Shown: piece after piece, positions 37,512 to 50,967 of the stretch
Layout of the letters: every line of letters starts with the position of its first letter
How positions within the stretch are numbered: the first letter of the stretch is position 1
NCBI GenBank assembly: GCA_008694505.1
Contig: VZDJ01000174.1
Coordinates: forward strand, 5,722,601-5,786,600
DNA: 64,000 nucleotides
Direction of reading: 5' to 3'
Source: Cyanoderma ruficeps
Lineage: Eukaryota; Chordata; Aves; Passeriformes; Timaliidae
Position numbers and translations under genes: made by a program
Notes under the pieces: model-generated
Databases searched by the model: none
What the model saw: the letters and a program-made list of their open reading frames with translations, nothing else
What the model was told of the DNA's origin: nothing

Positions 37512-40500
37512 CTGAAAATAAAGCAGGCTCTCCTGCAGTACTGGTGTAGTGTCAGGGAAATGTCATGCTGCTGTAGTTATTAACTGAAATAAGCAGGGAA
37601 GTAGAGAAAAAAAAAATGCTTGTGCTAACATATTGCAAATTAACAGAGCAAGCAAAGCAGTTCAGTGTGGACATCTGAGTCTGGTTCCTTTAAAGGCTCA
37701 GAACTTAATTATCATGACTGGGTTTAAATAAGTAAAAATCCCATTTGTCACCAATATGATTTTTAGCCTGGTTTGCTAAGGAAAAACATTTTGTGGGATC
37801 ATGCTGTCTCCATTTGTCTATCAGCCTGCTTCCTTCCCCATGCTATCCCTTCACTCTGCTTGTTAGATTTCGAGGACTGCTTCTAACTTCAGCCAAAGTT
37901 TGGCAGACAGTCAGAGGTCTCCAAAAACTGCATTTCTGTGAGTGTCACAGAAGCTGACATCTGGGAAGAAAGTGCCATTAAAATGTTCCTACTGAGAGAA
38001 ATGGTTTGGTGAAGGATCAAACACAAGAGACCTGTTGGAGCTGTTAGAGACCACCCAAGAACTCACTTGTGTGATGCCAACCCACAAGAAAGTCAGTTTT
38101 CTTGGTTTAGCTGCTCAAGGAACTAAACACGTGTTTTTAGGATTGAATGTGTTAATTACTGGGTGTCCAGGTCTGTTGGATGCCTGGCCTGTTATAAACA
38201 CCATTAACAACATCACCAAGTTAACCTGAGGACACAGATAAGGGGAGGGGATCAGGGGAGCACAGACATGAGCTGTCATCACAGATAAAGAGCACAGGAC
38301 AGCCCCCCTGCAAATGAAGGCCAGGTCTCCTGGCTCTGGGACTTGTATTTCAGCAGCTTAAAATATATTCTTGACCCCAGTTCCAGTTTCTGTGAGCTCA
38401 CACACGCTGCTTGTCAGGGGTTAGTGGCAATGACAAGAGCCAGGGTAATTGATAAAACAGCCTGGTTTTGGTCACAGATTAGGGGACTCCTAATGAAATA
38501 ATGAGGTATGCGTGTGATCCCATTTAAAGCTACTTTTCCATATTACAGAAAATTCACATGGAAATGCCTGACTCACTAGATTAGCACTTTTTCCCCTGGA
38601 AAGGGAGAGCACAGGCTTAGAGGTGAGGCACCATGACAGCAGGGCACACCACTCCACGCAGCTCTGCCTGTTTCCCCTGGAATTAATTAAAAAATTAATC
38701 CTTCTGATTGCTTATAGTATGAATGCTTTTCCCTCCCCACCTTTGAAAGGAATATAAAGCAAGGTATGATCCTAAAACCCACAAAGCCTCATGAGCAGAG
38801 GAGCAAACAAAACCTCTCTCTCTCTTTTTAACAGGGAATTTGTCAGTTCAGTATCTGTCAAAATACTTTTGAAAATAATCAGCTTCTGGTTTCACTACCA
38901 TATGCTGAGGCACTGAGGAGCCACAGGCATGCAGTATCACCCATCAAACAGATTAGAGGCATCTCCTTCCAGCTCAGGGACAAAACCAGAAGATCGTACA
39001 CTGATTTCTGCTTCTAAAATGAATTTCCATCCTGAAATATCATTTTGCTTGATGACAGCACAATGTGTCTCAGCCCAGTCATGTCTAATTGGTGCTGATC
39101 CTGCATGAGCTGTCCTGTCCTCTGGGCCTGGTTCTGACTTTGCTGCTCAGTGCCACAAGGAAGCCATACAAGAGCTTTTCTCTCTTGAAAGTGGTCCACC
39201 ATAACTATCAACACTCCACGCTAAGATGCATTGTCAGACTGTGGTATGGCTTTCCCAGACTGGCCTGTCCTCTGTGGTGCTGCCATGGGGATCTCCACCT
39301 CTTCTTAGGGCCAGAACAGTTCTGCCATGAGCTGGGCACAGACCCTGACCCCAGTCCACTCATCCCATGAGCACTTCCATCGACTACAAGCAAATGCAAT
39401 AAGGAAAATTTCACACTGGCCTCATTCTTCCACAGGCTCCACTGTGTCACTTAGACTCTATTTGAGCTCCAGCTCCTTGTCAGCATGATTAAAGGCTGAG
39501 AGATGCCTAAACAAATCCTGTAACATATGCAAAAAAACCCTTCTGCGATGATCATCTCCTTCTCTGAGGGCTGCATCACTCAGCCCGTGTCCCTTGGCAC
39601 GCTGGGCTGCTCCATCCCAGCTTCAAAGTTAGGGCCATGTCTTTGTTCCCTCATAAATATTTCTCCTCCATTTACGCACATCTTTTGTTCACTCTTCTCA
39701 TTGTGCAAAGAAGACTGAAAATTCTCACTTTGAGAACTTTTTAATGTGTGACAGAAAGAGGGAGACAAAGAATCCAGTTATTAGGCAGATCAGGTTCAGA
39801 ACAAATCACAGAAGAACTTCTTCCTTCCATGACCTCATCTGAGAGGGCTCTCTGCAGCCTGGCTTTGAGTTATGTGGGCCTGGAATGGGAACATAGCCGT
39901 GAATATGGGACCCGTACCAAGCTGACTCTTTCAGGAAACAGAAGGTTTTACATATAACCCCACTGGATACAACCATTATAAAAGCACTTCCCTTCCGGAA
40001 TTAATTTTCTATCGAATGGAAATGCATTGAGCCAGATGGATCTATTTCAGGAGGAGCATCAGGCTGGCACAGGTCTGAAATCAAAGATTATTGGGTTTGT
40101 GTATTCAGAGCTAGAATAGCTGAGGGTGAAGTGCTCAGTGCAGGCGCTGACATGGTCACGTCTGTGCCTGAAGGAGCACATGAAGGATGTGTTGAGTGAG
40201 TTTGCCAAATATTAAATTGAAGAAATAAGTGAAATTCATAATTAATACCTGAAAACATTTTCACTGCTCTCTGCAATACTAGCAGTGAATAAACAAAAGA
40301 CATTTTTCAACTGCTGAGAAAGATGCAACTTCTGGCAGATGCAAAAGTTCATAAAAGAGTGGTAGAAATGACTGGAAGAAAGGTGGCTCCAGTGGAGAAC
40401 GTGGCTGCCCACATCCCTGTGATGGTTCTGGAAAGTCAACAGCCTAATTGCACAGACCTGAGTCCTGGGGATTCTCTGGGCAACACACAAATTATCTAAC

Positions 40501-43500
40501 AGAACTACCAAAAAATACAAGTGGTTTCCAAACCCAAGCCTAGGCCAGGCTCACACCTAAGCCACCCAACCACCCATTTTTCCACGCCAAGCCCACTCAT
40601 TGCTCGTGGAAATTGAAATCATCAACTCTTTCAGCAGTGGGCAGCTTAGCATTAGGCTGTTTAATAACTCCAACACGTTCAGCTCACTCTTCCCTCATGC
40701 CCCACTCCCATCTGTTGTTCCATGGAGCCACCTGCAATCCATCAGCAGGGTTTAGCATTAACAGCTCTGTGCTGGAAAACCTGATTTCCTGTTAGAGGTG
40801 TGAAAGTGCCTGGTCCCTGCTCTGCACCCCCAGTTCAGTGCTGGTAACACAGCCAGCACTCAGCCCCAGCTCACACCAGAGCAAGGGGTGTCAGTGTTGG
40901 CCACCAGCTGAATTCTGCTCCTGGCAGCCACCAGTGGAGCTGAGTTTTGCAGATACAGAACTTTGCAGTTATCAGTAGCCTCATTTTACACATGGCTGCA
41001 TGACCAGAAATCTGTCTTACAAGGAATCTATAGAGCAACTGCAAATTTTCATCCTGAGGAAAACTAACCTTTGGGTTATACAATGCTATTTCAATTGGGG
41101 ATATTTTTAGTCTTATCACTGCCTTCAGTTCAGTGTGCACAGGAAAGAATACCACCAATCTTTGCTACAACACAAGGCTTGCTTGAAAATGAGTTAATAT
41201 AACAAAAAAATACATTTTTATTTACAAAAGCTGTTCATCCTAGAGGCATATGAGAACTGTAGAAAAAATAAACTCAATTTCCAAAAGGGCAGTAAGGCCC
41301 TGTTGCCAAATAAAATACATAAGCAGCATAAAAAATTCAAATGAAAAACAACCAATTAACCCCACCACCCCACCAAAAATGCTAGAGGAAAAAAAAAAAA
41401 AGAAGCAGCAAACTTCCCCAGGATTGCAGGAAAGGGCTTTCCAGCTGTCTTCATGGATATCTTCCAAGAGAAATGAAATTCTACACAACAAACTCCCTTT
41501 TTCTTTGCAAATGGTCCTGCAGTACCACTGGCAAGACAGCCACGAGGAAGTGCTAATTTGACCTGGTCTGAGAACTTCTTTTTGTAAAATGCAAACTGGA
41601 GCCAAACACCACAAACACAGAAGCAATGAGAGCCCCCAGGATTAGGAGTCGGAGGCAAAACCCCTCAAAATCACCAGATCTCTGCTAGAAAAGGGAATCC
41701 TTCCAAACCCTTCAAGGAGGAAGGATTCCCTGTTCTCAACCATACCCAAGTAGCCCAGGGACGCAGCAAAGCTTCATCCTTTGTACTACACACATCATCA
41801 TCATGACTACCAAACCTCTTCTTCATGCTGTGGCAAAAATGCCTTCACTTGGCCAAATTTACTACTGGAGTTACTGTCCTGATAACTACTGACTGTGCTG
41901 ATGCCTCTGGATCAATAGCAAAGATTAATTTAGGCACCTGATTTCAACAGGACTAAGTGCACGGGTGAGCTGAGGAGAATTTGAATCATTGCTGCAGTCA
42001 TAAAACCTACTTGAGGCAGTCACCCCGTGCAGCCAGCAGTGTCTGCCACCCCACACACTGCTCCAGCACAGCAGGGCTGGCAGCATCTGCACTTTGCTTA
42101 GAAAGCAGTGTCACTTTTGTACCTGGCTTAGATTCCCAGCTAAACACAACTGCTGACTCAACCACAGACACAGCTCTCAACAGCTCCCCAGGAACAAAAT
42201 CCAGTTACACACTGGGAACCCCAGAGAGAGCAGCTCTGTGCTGTGGAGCCTGTGGCCCACGGCTAACACAGGCCTTTACACAAACAGCTTCTTTCTACAG
42301 GCCTGTCTTGGCTTTGCACAGGGGAAGGAGATGTCAGGAACCTGCTGGGGGAGAGCAAGGCTTGTGCCAGTGCTGAGCCCTTTCACAGGAGTTGTTCTCT
42401 CATCAAGGGAGATCCTGGTGCTGCAGCAGCCTCTTGGGCTTGTTGTTATATTGTGCAGCCCAGAAGGTTGAGACTGAAGCAAACTAAAGAATTCCAGAAG
42501 CCAAGTATGTTCCTTTGTATCCTCATCCACCAAATCTGGGTTATTCAAATGTGATTCCAGACACTGGAATTCCAAACGCTGTGCTGTGAAACAGGTAACA
42601 CTCTCCTGTAATACTTTGGCATCAAATATCCCCGCCTGACAGAACCATTCTTAAGTAGCAGAAAGCTATTTAAAGAGAAGGTCTTTTAAAAACCTTTTCC
42701 TTGGTTTAGTTTTCTTCATCACTGCCCACTCTCCCAGGATGACATGCAAATTACAGCTCATGTATTAAAAGCATAAATCAGACCAGTGGCAAGTGAAAGT
42801 GCTTTAGAGAATGGCTCCATAGGAGGTGATACAAGGCTTAAGATATTCAGAAATCTATATCCTCACCTTCTCTAAAAACGTTTTGCTCATTTACTTCAAC
42901 AACTCTTCAGCCCCCAAGAGAACTCTGCGTCCACACTGCGCACGATGACAAAGCAGAATCTCTCTATTGTCTCCTCAGCTCTCTACCCTGCTGCTGCCCT
43001 CGGTCTCTCCTTCAAAGAACTAATCAAGGACATATTTGAAGGAAAAAACAAAACACCAACAAAAAAAAATTTGGCTTTTTGCCATTTGTCAGAGATTCAC
43101 AAAACCAGCCCACTTCTGCTGCATTGTTTCACTAAGGACTGCCCTCAACAAGGATAAAAAACAATTCATGGCCCCAGGCTCATCCTTGGTTTGTGAGAAG
43201 ATCCCTCAGAACAAGTCATCCGAGTAAATTAAACACAGAATTGTTCAGAAATGAAATGGCCTGAGAAGTGCAGTGAGAGGGGCAGGCAACTGGTGTGAGA
43301 GCTCTTCTGGAACATCCATTCCACTGGATTTCCCACAAAAAGTGCTGCTGGACTGTCTTTCCATCCCCAGCAAGGAGTCCAACTTAGCTAAACCAGGTGA
43401 AATAAAAAGTTAGTGCAAAGAACTGCACAAAGCACAAGTCCCCTTTCCCTCACTGAGGGAGGAGAGCATCAAACCAGAGGGATAAGAGAGCAGAACTCAG

Positions 43501-46500
43501 CTCCAAAATACCACTTCCTTGGACACCTACAGATGTGAACATGTACACTGCTCCCTTCATCTGGACCTACACCAGATCACTGGTGTGACGTCACTTCAAG
43601 AAATAAGAATTTAAAAGCCCAACAGATCAAACTGAGAAACAACCAACAGAACCAAGGTTGTCACCTTTACCCCCAGCAGCACTACCTACTGAGTTTGAAC
43701 TCAGAGTAACTCCAGCCAAATCAGGTCTCTGCAAGACCAAGTTGCATCATGACTGCCTTCTGCTGCATAAGTCCAGAAATCTTGGCTCAGGAGATGGCCT
43801 TACACTCCTCTTATCTCCTACAGGACTTGCTGAGTAACCTGTGAGTGCCAGTCGTGCTGCATCTTGTCATCAAAACTGTCTGGAGAACCTAGATATTCCA
43901 GAATACCTGAAAGGATAGAAACTCTAGAGCAGAAAGACAGTTTTAAATCTGTTTGCACCTGCCCTGCTGTCCTAGAAATGGGTTTTCCCTCCATCTATAA
44001 AGCTTTCAGATATTCACAGCCATTTCCATGGCACCACAGCTATGAGTTTTAGGAAAAACAGACACATCCAATTAGTATTTGGCTGATTTAGCTCTGTGCT
44101 CTCAGGAGAAGATGACTTTGGGTCACTTGGGAGGATCTCTCTCTGGCTTTCGCTCTCAGGAACTCGAGGTGTCTTATTTCAGAGGACAGTTTTGATCAAT
44201 AGGACTACAACAAGGTTGGAAGCTGCTCTGCTGTCACTGGCTCTCTTCCTTCCTGTTATCCAGAACATCACAGTCTCTTTTTATTTTCTAGTTTTTCTTT
44301 TTTCTGGCCTCCAGTGTGTTGGTTTAAACTAAATGATGGTAATGACTACCAAGAGAAACCCCACAAACATCAATAATAAAAAAGTATGCCAAGTATGCTG
44401 AGAAAGAGAAACTGAGTGCCCATTGGTAAAGTTAGAGAGGAGCATTAAAAAAAGGCAGATTTGTTAAACGTGACTCATTTATTTTCCTTCCTTTCATAAA
44501 TCTTAGTGTTTACTTGGATAAGTGCCACACATTCAGTGTCTGAAACCTCATTCTAAAATGATGCTCCTGGTTTAGCTGCTACCTGCCTTTATTTACTAAA
44601 ACACCAAACAAACAATAAAACCCCCTAAACTCAAAAGTCAGCTCCACCTCTCTCTATAAGGGTATTAAGTTAAAGCCAGGATTTCTAATCCTCTAAACCT
44701 GTGCAGTGGTCATAGGTGTGCAACCACCACACTGCAGCTCCTCTCTGGGAAGATGACAGACCCATATTTGCTTTTCCAATTCCAGCGAAATGTACAAAGA
44801 AATGGAAGGATACTGAACCGGAATACAGCTGAAAAGGCAACAAAACCAACATCAGGCAAAGGTTTCCTTTCTGCCTCTGTAAACATTGCTTTTAATCTCA
44901 TATGGTACAAATGATTCAAGTTCCACACAAATGAGTCAATGATAAAATTACCACTTTTTTTTTTTCCTGTCAAAATAACATTTCTTCCCAGCTACAAAGG
45001 CAAAAGGCAGAAACATAACATATAAAATAGTTACCACTATATGAAACACAGAGTACAGGGAAAGACTTTAAAATCACTGATGTGCTGCCAGAATGGAGAT
45101 ATATTTTTTTGTATTTGTCACTGTTTTGCAGAGCTGAGTGCAATTTTGCCTGTTTTATAAAAGCGAGCTGCCCTCTTTTTTAACTAAACTTTTAGAACTT
45201 TTCTTCCTAAAGTGCCTAAATAGAGTAATACTATTTCGGATATTACCTTTTATTTATATAGGGGCTAGCCAAACATTGGCTCATTATGTTTTCCTTCTGT
45301 TGTTTTGGGGAATAAAACCTTGACCTTCCTGAAAGCACTGACTGTGAGTTCCCTCAGCTACATAAATCAAGACTAACACAACCAAATAAGTGTGATGGGG
45401 AAATTGGTCTGTGGAACTTGACCATCACTTTGCAATACCGAAGGTCAGGCCTGTAGCAATGGTGATTTACCCAGGCTTGAGAAAATGACCCAGCACAGTA
45501 GAAAACACTGTGTGGTAAACCAAGAAATGGCAGCCTAACTTAAAAAAAAAAAAAGTCAGTGTTTTTCCCTCCTGCCTTCATGAGAACCAACTTTGCACTT
45601 CTTTAAAAATGTCCTCAAAATGAGGCCACAGGAAGAGAAGCCCATCACCAGGATAAGGAAACCACACAGCTGAGAGCAGAGCCCAAGTGAGCTGATATTT
45701 CTGGAGACGTTTAGGTGCTGATTTTGCCAGATGTATGTTAGCAGCAGACCATAAACATAAAATAGAAACAGTTATAAAATGTGTGGGTATGAGAAGTTTC
45801 ATGGGTACAGAGCTGCAGTCACACTAAATGTGACCCATGCACATGTGGCTTTACCTCTCTCCTCTGCCAAGGAACTGCTCTTCAGCTGAGAGCTGCCAGC
45901 TGTAAAAACTTCTTTTTGACAATGTGGACGTGATGTGGACATTCACATGGTTCTCCTGCAGCCTGTTCCCAGCCCTTACTTTCAAATGTGGAGATATGGA
46001 CCCATTTTCAACCAGTCCCAAGCTTATGAAGAATAAATTGCCCTTTTAAAAATACTACTGTGACTTTTACCTATGCAGATTGCCAGGCTGAATTTTAAAT
46101 GCAATCACTTGGCTTCCAGAGCACTCTAAAAATCAGGAGTCCCAGTCAGCAGGAATCAGTACTCTGCACCCAAGACCTGCTATTTCCATCATTTTAAGCC
46201 TCTGTGCTGCAATTATGTGAATTGTCCACTTTTTCCCCCAGCCTCCTTCATGAAATGCATATGTAATGTAAACCCCATTGATCACACTGGAAATTGCTAT
46301 CGCATTTAATCTTCCCAAAGAGAGCAAAATCAGATTATGATGTGTAACAAATGATAACCTGTCAAATTCCAGGGAATACTCCCAACTTATCCCTCCACAT
46401 CTAAAACAGAACAGGTCAAAGGGGTCTGGTGTAGAAGACATGGGTAGGAAGACATGATGTGAGAATATATAATGAGAAGATGAAAGCTCTCTTAATCTTT

Positions 46501-49500
46501 GCAGATTGAATGAAATCTAATTACATGCTGTATTGATTGTTGTGTATTACTGGAAAGAGACAGTGAAAAGGGAAAAAGGCAATTAGACTGAAATTGTAGT
46601 CTGACCTTCAATTGCTTTTGGCATGAAAGGTTATGCTCTACTTGGGGCATCAAAAATTCTTTATCCTCTGTGGTGAATCATTAGCAACGGACTTAGATGC
46701 AAAACTGATAAGGGGAAAAAATTCAGTCAATTAAAACATTTTTAATTTTTCCCCTTTACAAAAATGTAAAGGAAAAGGAAGAAAATAACAAGGTGTTATC
46801 ATTATGGCATTTGAAGAGTTGCTACCAAGTCTAGCTGGCATGAGTTCTGTGTGGAATGACAATAAAATATAACCATCAATAGCAATACCATAGCGAAAAA
46901 AATAAGAAATAAAAATATATGGATTGCTCAACTAGCTCTATAATAACTGTTTTTCAAAATAAACATTGTACCCAAGGTCAAACATCAGGAGGCAATACAA
47001 AGTCTCACCAAGAAAATTCCACTGACACGTTTCATTGCTTTCCTTTCCCTTTACATGCTCTGTTCATTTGCTTCCACCAAACCCAGCAGCAGCTGAGTGA
47101 AAAGCAAGCTTTCAGAAATACTATTTTCCCCAAGTTGATAAAAAACCAGAGCACGAGCCAAATGGAAACCATTGTTTGGGTGTATGTCTGCACGACTCTG
47201 CAGGGAATCATGGCAATTCTCATTCATCCCATTCTAAAAACTCTTGTTCTGCCAAAGATAATTGCAAGGACCAGCTTTCTCCTGACTTTCATGCATGGTC
47301 CTCTGCGTTCTGCACGCACCTCCACAGGCACTGCACTCACTGATTTTATTCAGGCTGAAAAGTTAATGAGTTCTCAAGTGATCAGTTCTGGGTTGCCTCT
47401 TTATACATTTGTAATGTTACTGTCTGTGTTTATTTTCCTTGCAGAAGGTACACGCTTCCAAATAACATTTCCTTGATTGTATGTAAACAAATATATGTGA
47501 CAGAAAGAAAATTCTGTGCAGCTGCAGGGCTGGTCTCTCACAGAGTGACTTTTTATTGCATTGGATCATCAACAGAGTCCCTAGAAAATCCAGGTAAATT
47601 TTACGAGTTCGGGTCTCATCTGAATAAAAGAGAAAAATAAAATAAAAGAACACTGAGATATTACCAAAATATATTTAATGGATAGTTCTAAATTTTCTGG
47701 TTTCAAAGAGAAAGGATCAAGAGCAGAGAACTGAAATACTGGGCTGGGCTGACCTGCTGCAATGATAACATTGAGCTGGACTCAGCCTCCTGATGCTTTG
47801 AAGGGTTCTGGGTATGCAAGGAACTCATATTCCTCCTGAATACAATCTGTCTGCCCGTGGCTGTCTCTCCACATAGAAGAGACTTTGACCCACCTTATGA
47901 AAAAGCAACATCCAAGACATCCCCAGTCAGCTCTCTGACCTTGTGATCAGGCAGCACGCACAGGACAGGGGCTGAGAAACCTGGCTCAGGTGAAACTGCA
48001 GAGCTCCAGAGCACAGGGGGTGTTTGTGTAACACCAGCCTTGCTGTGTGACACAGCCCAGCCCTGTCAGACAGGCTCCCCCGAATCCCAGTGCTGCCTGA
48101 GCAGCAATTTGTGCCCATTAATGGCATAAATAATGAGTCATGATATTACAAACAGAATAGCAGCGAGCTAAACCCACATAGAGGTGCTTGGTCCTGATTT
48201 CATTTACAGGAATGGAACTGTGATGATTTCAGTGGAGCACCTTCTAATTTCTTAGGACTTTTTGCTTTTGTTGAAACACAATGGGGCAGGAAAAGTATTT
48301 TTTTTCAGAAGATGATTAAATAATTAATCTGTGTTAATGTACCACTGCGTAATAAGAAAAAAAACCAACAATCACATTAAAGAAAAATTAAGGGGAAATA
48401 AATAGGAAATTTGAACAGGTCAGCTTTAAAACTTTCTGTATTTTCCTGTGAAAGAACTTTCAGGAAAAGAAGACTGCCTGCAGTGTTTGATATGACCTGA
48501 ACAAGCAACGTAACACTAAGTTCAAGTAATTTCACCTTGAAGATCCAAATCCAATAAATGAAATTAAAGAAGATGAAGAAAACAGTTCCCAAAATAGAGG
48601 CATACTTTACACAGAACTTCCAGTCATTGCATGCAGTGGTGCCTGCCTAGCACGTTAAGGACTCCTGCTGATTCTCCAGGGGATGCTATGCTGGGATGAA
48701 CACAGCACAGGGAAATCCTACCCAAAGTCTGCCCTATGAATAACTCCAAGAACAAAAAAACCCCATTCATCGAACTACAACAGATATATCTTGAGGAGCA
48801 ATCTAATTTAGTTTGGGAACTTTCTGGTTTTGTGGGATTCACGAGGAGGATTTTCCTCTTAAATCCTACATTCTTCAAAACTATTCCAGAATATGGTTAG
48901 AAAAGACAGCTGTTGATACTTTCCCTCTAATTCCTGAACGTGTGGGCTTGGGACTAACACCCCACTCCACGTTCCCCCTCTCTCTGCCCTGTTTATCCAG
49001 AGGAGAGTGTGAGGGGCTGCCTGTTCCCTAACACTTGCTGGCACAAACTGCATATTACCATAACAGCCTAACTTACTTAGATTTATACATTCATTCACAA
49101 AGTAGTAATAGGAAACATACTTTATGCTAACCCTCCTATTTGTCTGCATTTTGAGGCTACAGTAGCCTTTCTTAAATCAATGTTACGAGTAAGATTTCTA
49201 CAAGCAGCCTAGAAGCACATTTGCTCTACTTAAACATATTTACACTGAAAATTTTATTTGCTGCGAAACACTAAATGTTACATTTATACTATAATTTCAT
49301 GCAAAAGTTCACTCCTTCAGCCTTTTCTTGTCCAAAACACTGCTATATTTAATCACATACTTATTTCTTTGATGCCTCACACTTAGAACTTTACAAATCA
49401 GTGCAAATACAAATGCAGTCATTTTGAAGAATTAGTTTCCATATGAAATGTTATCTGTCCTATAACAACTTTGATGGCTTAGCCTGTTTCAACTATTGTG

Positions 49501-50133
49501 GAAGGGTTCTTTGCTTACCTAGCAATATTTTTGAAGGCTGGTTGAATTAGAATGGTAAGTCATAAAAAGAACTGGTGGATGCTTCCCCTCCTCATCAATG
49601 ACAGTAACAAATTTAAATGCCAAAATCATTAAGGAAACATATGGGTGCTATGTTTAAACAGACCATTAATAGTGCACAATGTTAGAGCTCAGCAGAATGT
49701 TTTTAAAGTAGTTCTGAAACCAAGTATATGGCTTCCAGCTATAATCTAACATTGCATTTGCTATACAAACAACTTCCTATGCAGAGTTAATATATGCAGG
49801 CAAACTGTAAAAACTGGTACAGTTCATAGGGACTTCCTCTGATCCTGAACCCCCTGAACTGCAGCCTCCTGAACTTTGCATCGATTGAGGAAGTCCTGAC
49901 TTTAGACCAAGAGTTGGCAGAGAGGCAGGGTGGTGGTGGGAGGCTCGACGAACCCCTCCAGCAAAACCCCGCATCACCTCTTGCCCTTGGTTTTCAGCAC
50001 TTCACCGCTGAGGTCGGCGCGATCGGTGCTCGGGCTCCCCTCCCCAGAGCGGGGGGGATACTTCGGGGGCTCTTGCCCACCCTGCAGCACCCTCCCGGGG
50101 CACAGGACATCCCCTCCCCGGCCCTCTCCGTAC

Positions 50134-50374
50134 CATTGAGCTGGTTGTAGACCACTTCCTCCAGGTGGTCCAGGCGCTGCAGGATGGACTCCCTGTCGGC
50201 CAGGCTGCCCACCTTGGCGCCGCGGCTCCTGGCCCGGCGGTCCGCGCTCCGGACGATCTGCACCAGCTCCTGGGAGCGGTCCTGGATCCTGCAGTAGACG
50301 GAGAAGAGGATGATGCCCACGAAGACCAAGATGTTCACCGTCAACAAAGTTTTGATTTTCCGTGCCACCGCCAT
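50134..50374 (-). CDS. GALNT9: GALNT9 exon 1 (N-terminus: cytoplasmic tail, membrane anchor, stem start)
   Basis: First coding exon of a Golgi polypeptide N-acetylgalactosaminyltransferase, an enzyme family that transfers GalNAc from UDP-GalNAc to Ser/Thr to start mucin-type O-glycans. It encodes 80 codons plus one base. The peptide starts MAVARKIKTLL. A hydrophobic segment at about residues 8-28 (LLTVNILVFVGIILFSVYC) fits a type II signal anchor, followed by a basic stem and a short heptad-like stretch (RESILQRLDHLEEVVYNQL, residues 61-79). As I recall human GALNT9, the match is near-identical here, while GALNT17 differs clearly, so GALNT9 is preferred. The ATG at 50,374 has G at +4 but C at -3. 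It is chosen because it matches the family N-terminus. The frame stays open upstream, but I see no in-frame ATG there. The exon ends AAT G with donor GTACGG at 50,133, phase 1. It lies inside a CpG island. Confidence 0.95.
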
Positions 50375-50482
50375 GGGAGCCGCGGGCGCGGTGGCGGGGG
50401 GCGCATCCAGGCGCGGCGAGCGGCGGCCCCGCGGCCACCCGGCGAGGGGGGCGCGCCCGGGGCGCGGAGCGGGGCCGGGGGG

Positions 50483-50572
50483 AGCGGAGCCGAAAGCAGC
50501 GGAGCCGAGGGCAGCGGAGCCCGGGGCGGCAGAGCTAACGGGAGCGGAGCCGAGGGGAGCGGAGCTGTCCTT
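50483..50572 (-). repeat. 15-bp tandem repeat in GALNT9 leader, six units
   Basis: Six adjacent 15-bp units based on AGCGGAGCCGAGGGC (plus-strand reading), with unit 4 the most diverged. They lie in the presumed 5' UTR between about 110 and 200 bases upstream of the ATG. The unit length is a multiple of three, so the repeat also keeps antisense and upstream frames open, which explains several spurious long ORFs here. Confidence 0.8.
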
Positions 50573-50649
50573 CAGCACCGCCGCGCCGCTGCCCGCCCCG
50601 CGCCCGCCGTCGCCCCGCGGGGCCCGCACCGCGGCGGGCAGGGCGGCAT
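50572..50649 (-). CDS. Possible upstream ORF in the GALNT9 leader (25 codons)
   Basis: An ATG at 50,649-50,647 opens a 25-codon frame (MPPCPPRCGPRG...) closed by TGA at 50,574-50,572, about 200 nt before the main ATG and in a different frame. If transcription starts upstream of 50,650 this would be a non-overlapping uORF that could lower translation of GALNT9. The peptide is Pro/Arg/Ala-rich, as any frame would be in this GC-rich leader, so coding function is not implied. Confidence 0.3.
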   Translation of the reverse strand: MPPCPPRCGPRGATAGAGRAAARRC

Positions 50650-50692
50650 GGAGCGGGGCCGAGGGCTGCTGCTCCGCCGAGCCGCCGCCGAG

Positions 50693-50738
50693 CCTCCTCC
50701 TCCTCCTCTTCCTCCTCCTCCTCCTCCTCCTGCTCCTT
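50693..50738. repeat. CCT/TCC trinucleotide tract (GGA-rich on transcript strand)
   Basis: A run of 46 bases is almost only CCT/TCC on the plus strand, giving (GGA/GAG)n on the GALNT9 sense strand, about 320-365 bases upstream of the ATG. Such purine tracts can form triplex or G-quadruplex structures and are often length-variable. It is probably leader or core-promoter sequence. Confidence 0.85.
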
Positions 50739-50956
50739 CGGCGGCTCCCGCTCGCCCGCCCTCGCTCGCTGTCCGCCGCCCCAAACGCAGAGCGCCGGTG
50801 CGGAGTGACGTGCTCCGGGGGATCTCATCTACATGCACACGGCGGAGCCGCCCCGCCTCGCCCGCCCGCGTCCGCGCCCTGCGGAGCGGCCCCGCCACCG
50901 CCGCGGGCTCCGACCGCGGGAGCTGCGCGCTGCTCGCCCGCCCAACGCGCCAGGGG

Positions 50957-50967
50957 CCATTTTATGG
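50957..50967 (-). promoter_or_regulatory. Candidate TATA-like / CArG-like core element
   Basis: On the minus strand this reads CCATAAAATGG, an AT-rich palindrome-like core embedded in GC-rich DNA about 590 bases upstream of the GALNT9 ATG. CATAAAA resembles a weak TATA box. The CC(A/T)7GG shape is one base longer than a classical SRF CArG box. YY1-type sites also contain the AAAATGG part. This is a motif match only, without evidence of use. Confidence 0.35.

Larger units (their letters stand above)
27992..50133 (-). other. GALNT9: GALNT9 intron 1 (22.1 kb)
   Basis: Phase-1 intron from donor GTACGG to acceptor TTTCATTTAG. It is mostly unremarkable AT-rich sequence. ORFs in it have no recognisable domains. 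Items worth listing are given separately: the CpG-retaining patch near 30,560-30,850, a 44-base pyrimidine tract at 35,476-35,519, and a possible 52-nt exon at 37,460-37,511. No retroposon with a clear 3' end was recognised by eye in this intron. Confidence 0.9.
6516..50374 (-). other. GALNT9: GALNT9 gene span (5' half, partial)
   Basis: Extent of the coding part of the gene seen here: four exons joined 50,374-50,134, 27,991-27,811, 8,603-8,437 and 6,690-6,516. The spliced frame is continuous with no stop: 241 + 181 + 167 + 175 = 764 nt, or 254 codons plus 2 nt. The full family member is about 600 residues, so about 40 percent is present. The product would be a type II Golgi membrane protein with a luminal catalytic domain. 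GALNT9 is known as a brain-enriched transferase with weak or narrow activity in vitro. The long first introns and CpG-island promoter are usual for such genes. The gene continues past position 1. Confidence 0.93.

Noticed and set aside
50375..50629. 85-residue N-terminal extension of GALNT9 in frame with the ATG at 50,374
   Set aside because: The extension begins at a GTG, and there is no in-frame ATG in the stretch. The family N-terminus starts at MAVARK. The sequence is low-complexity Ala/Gly/Pro.
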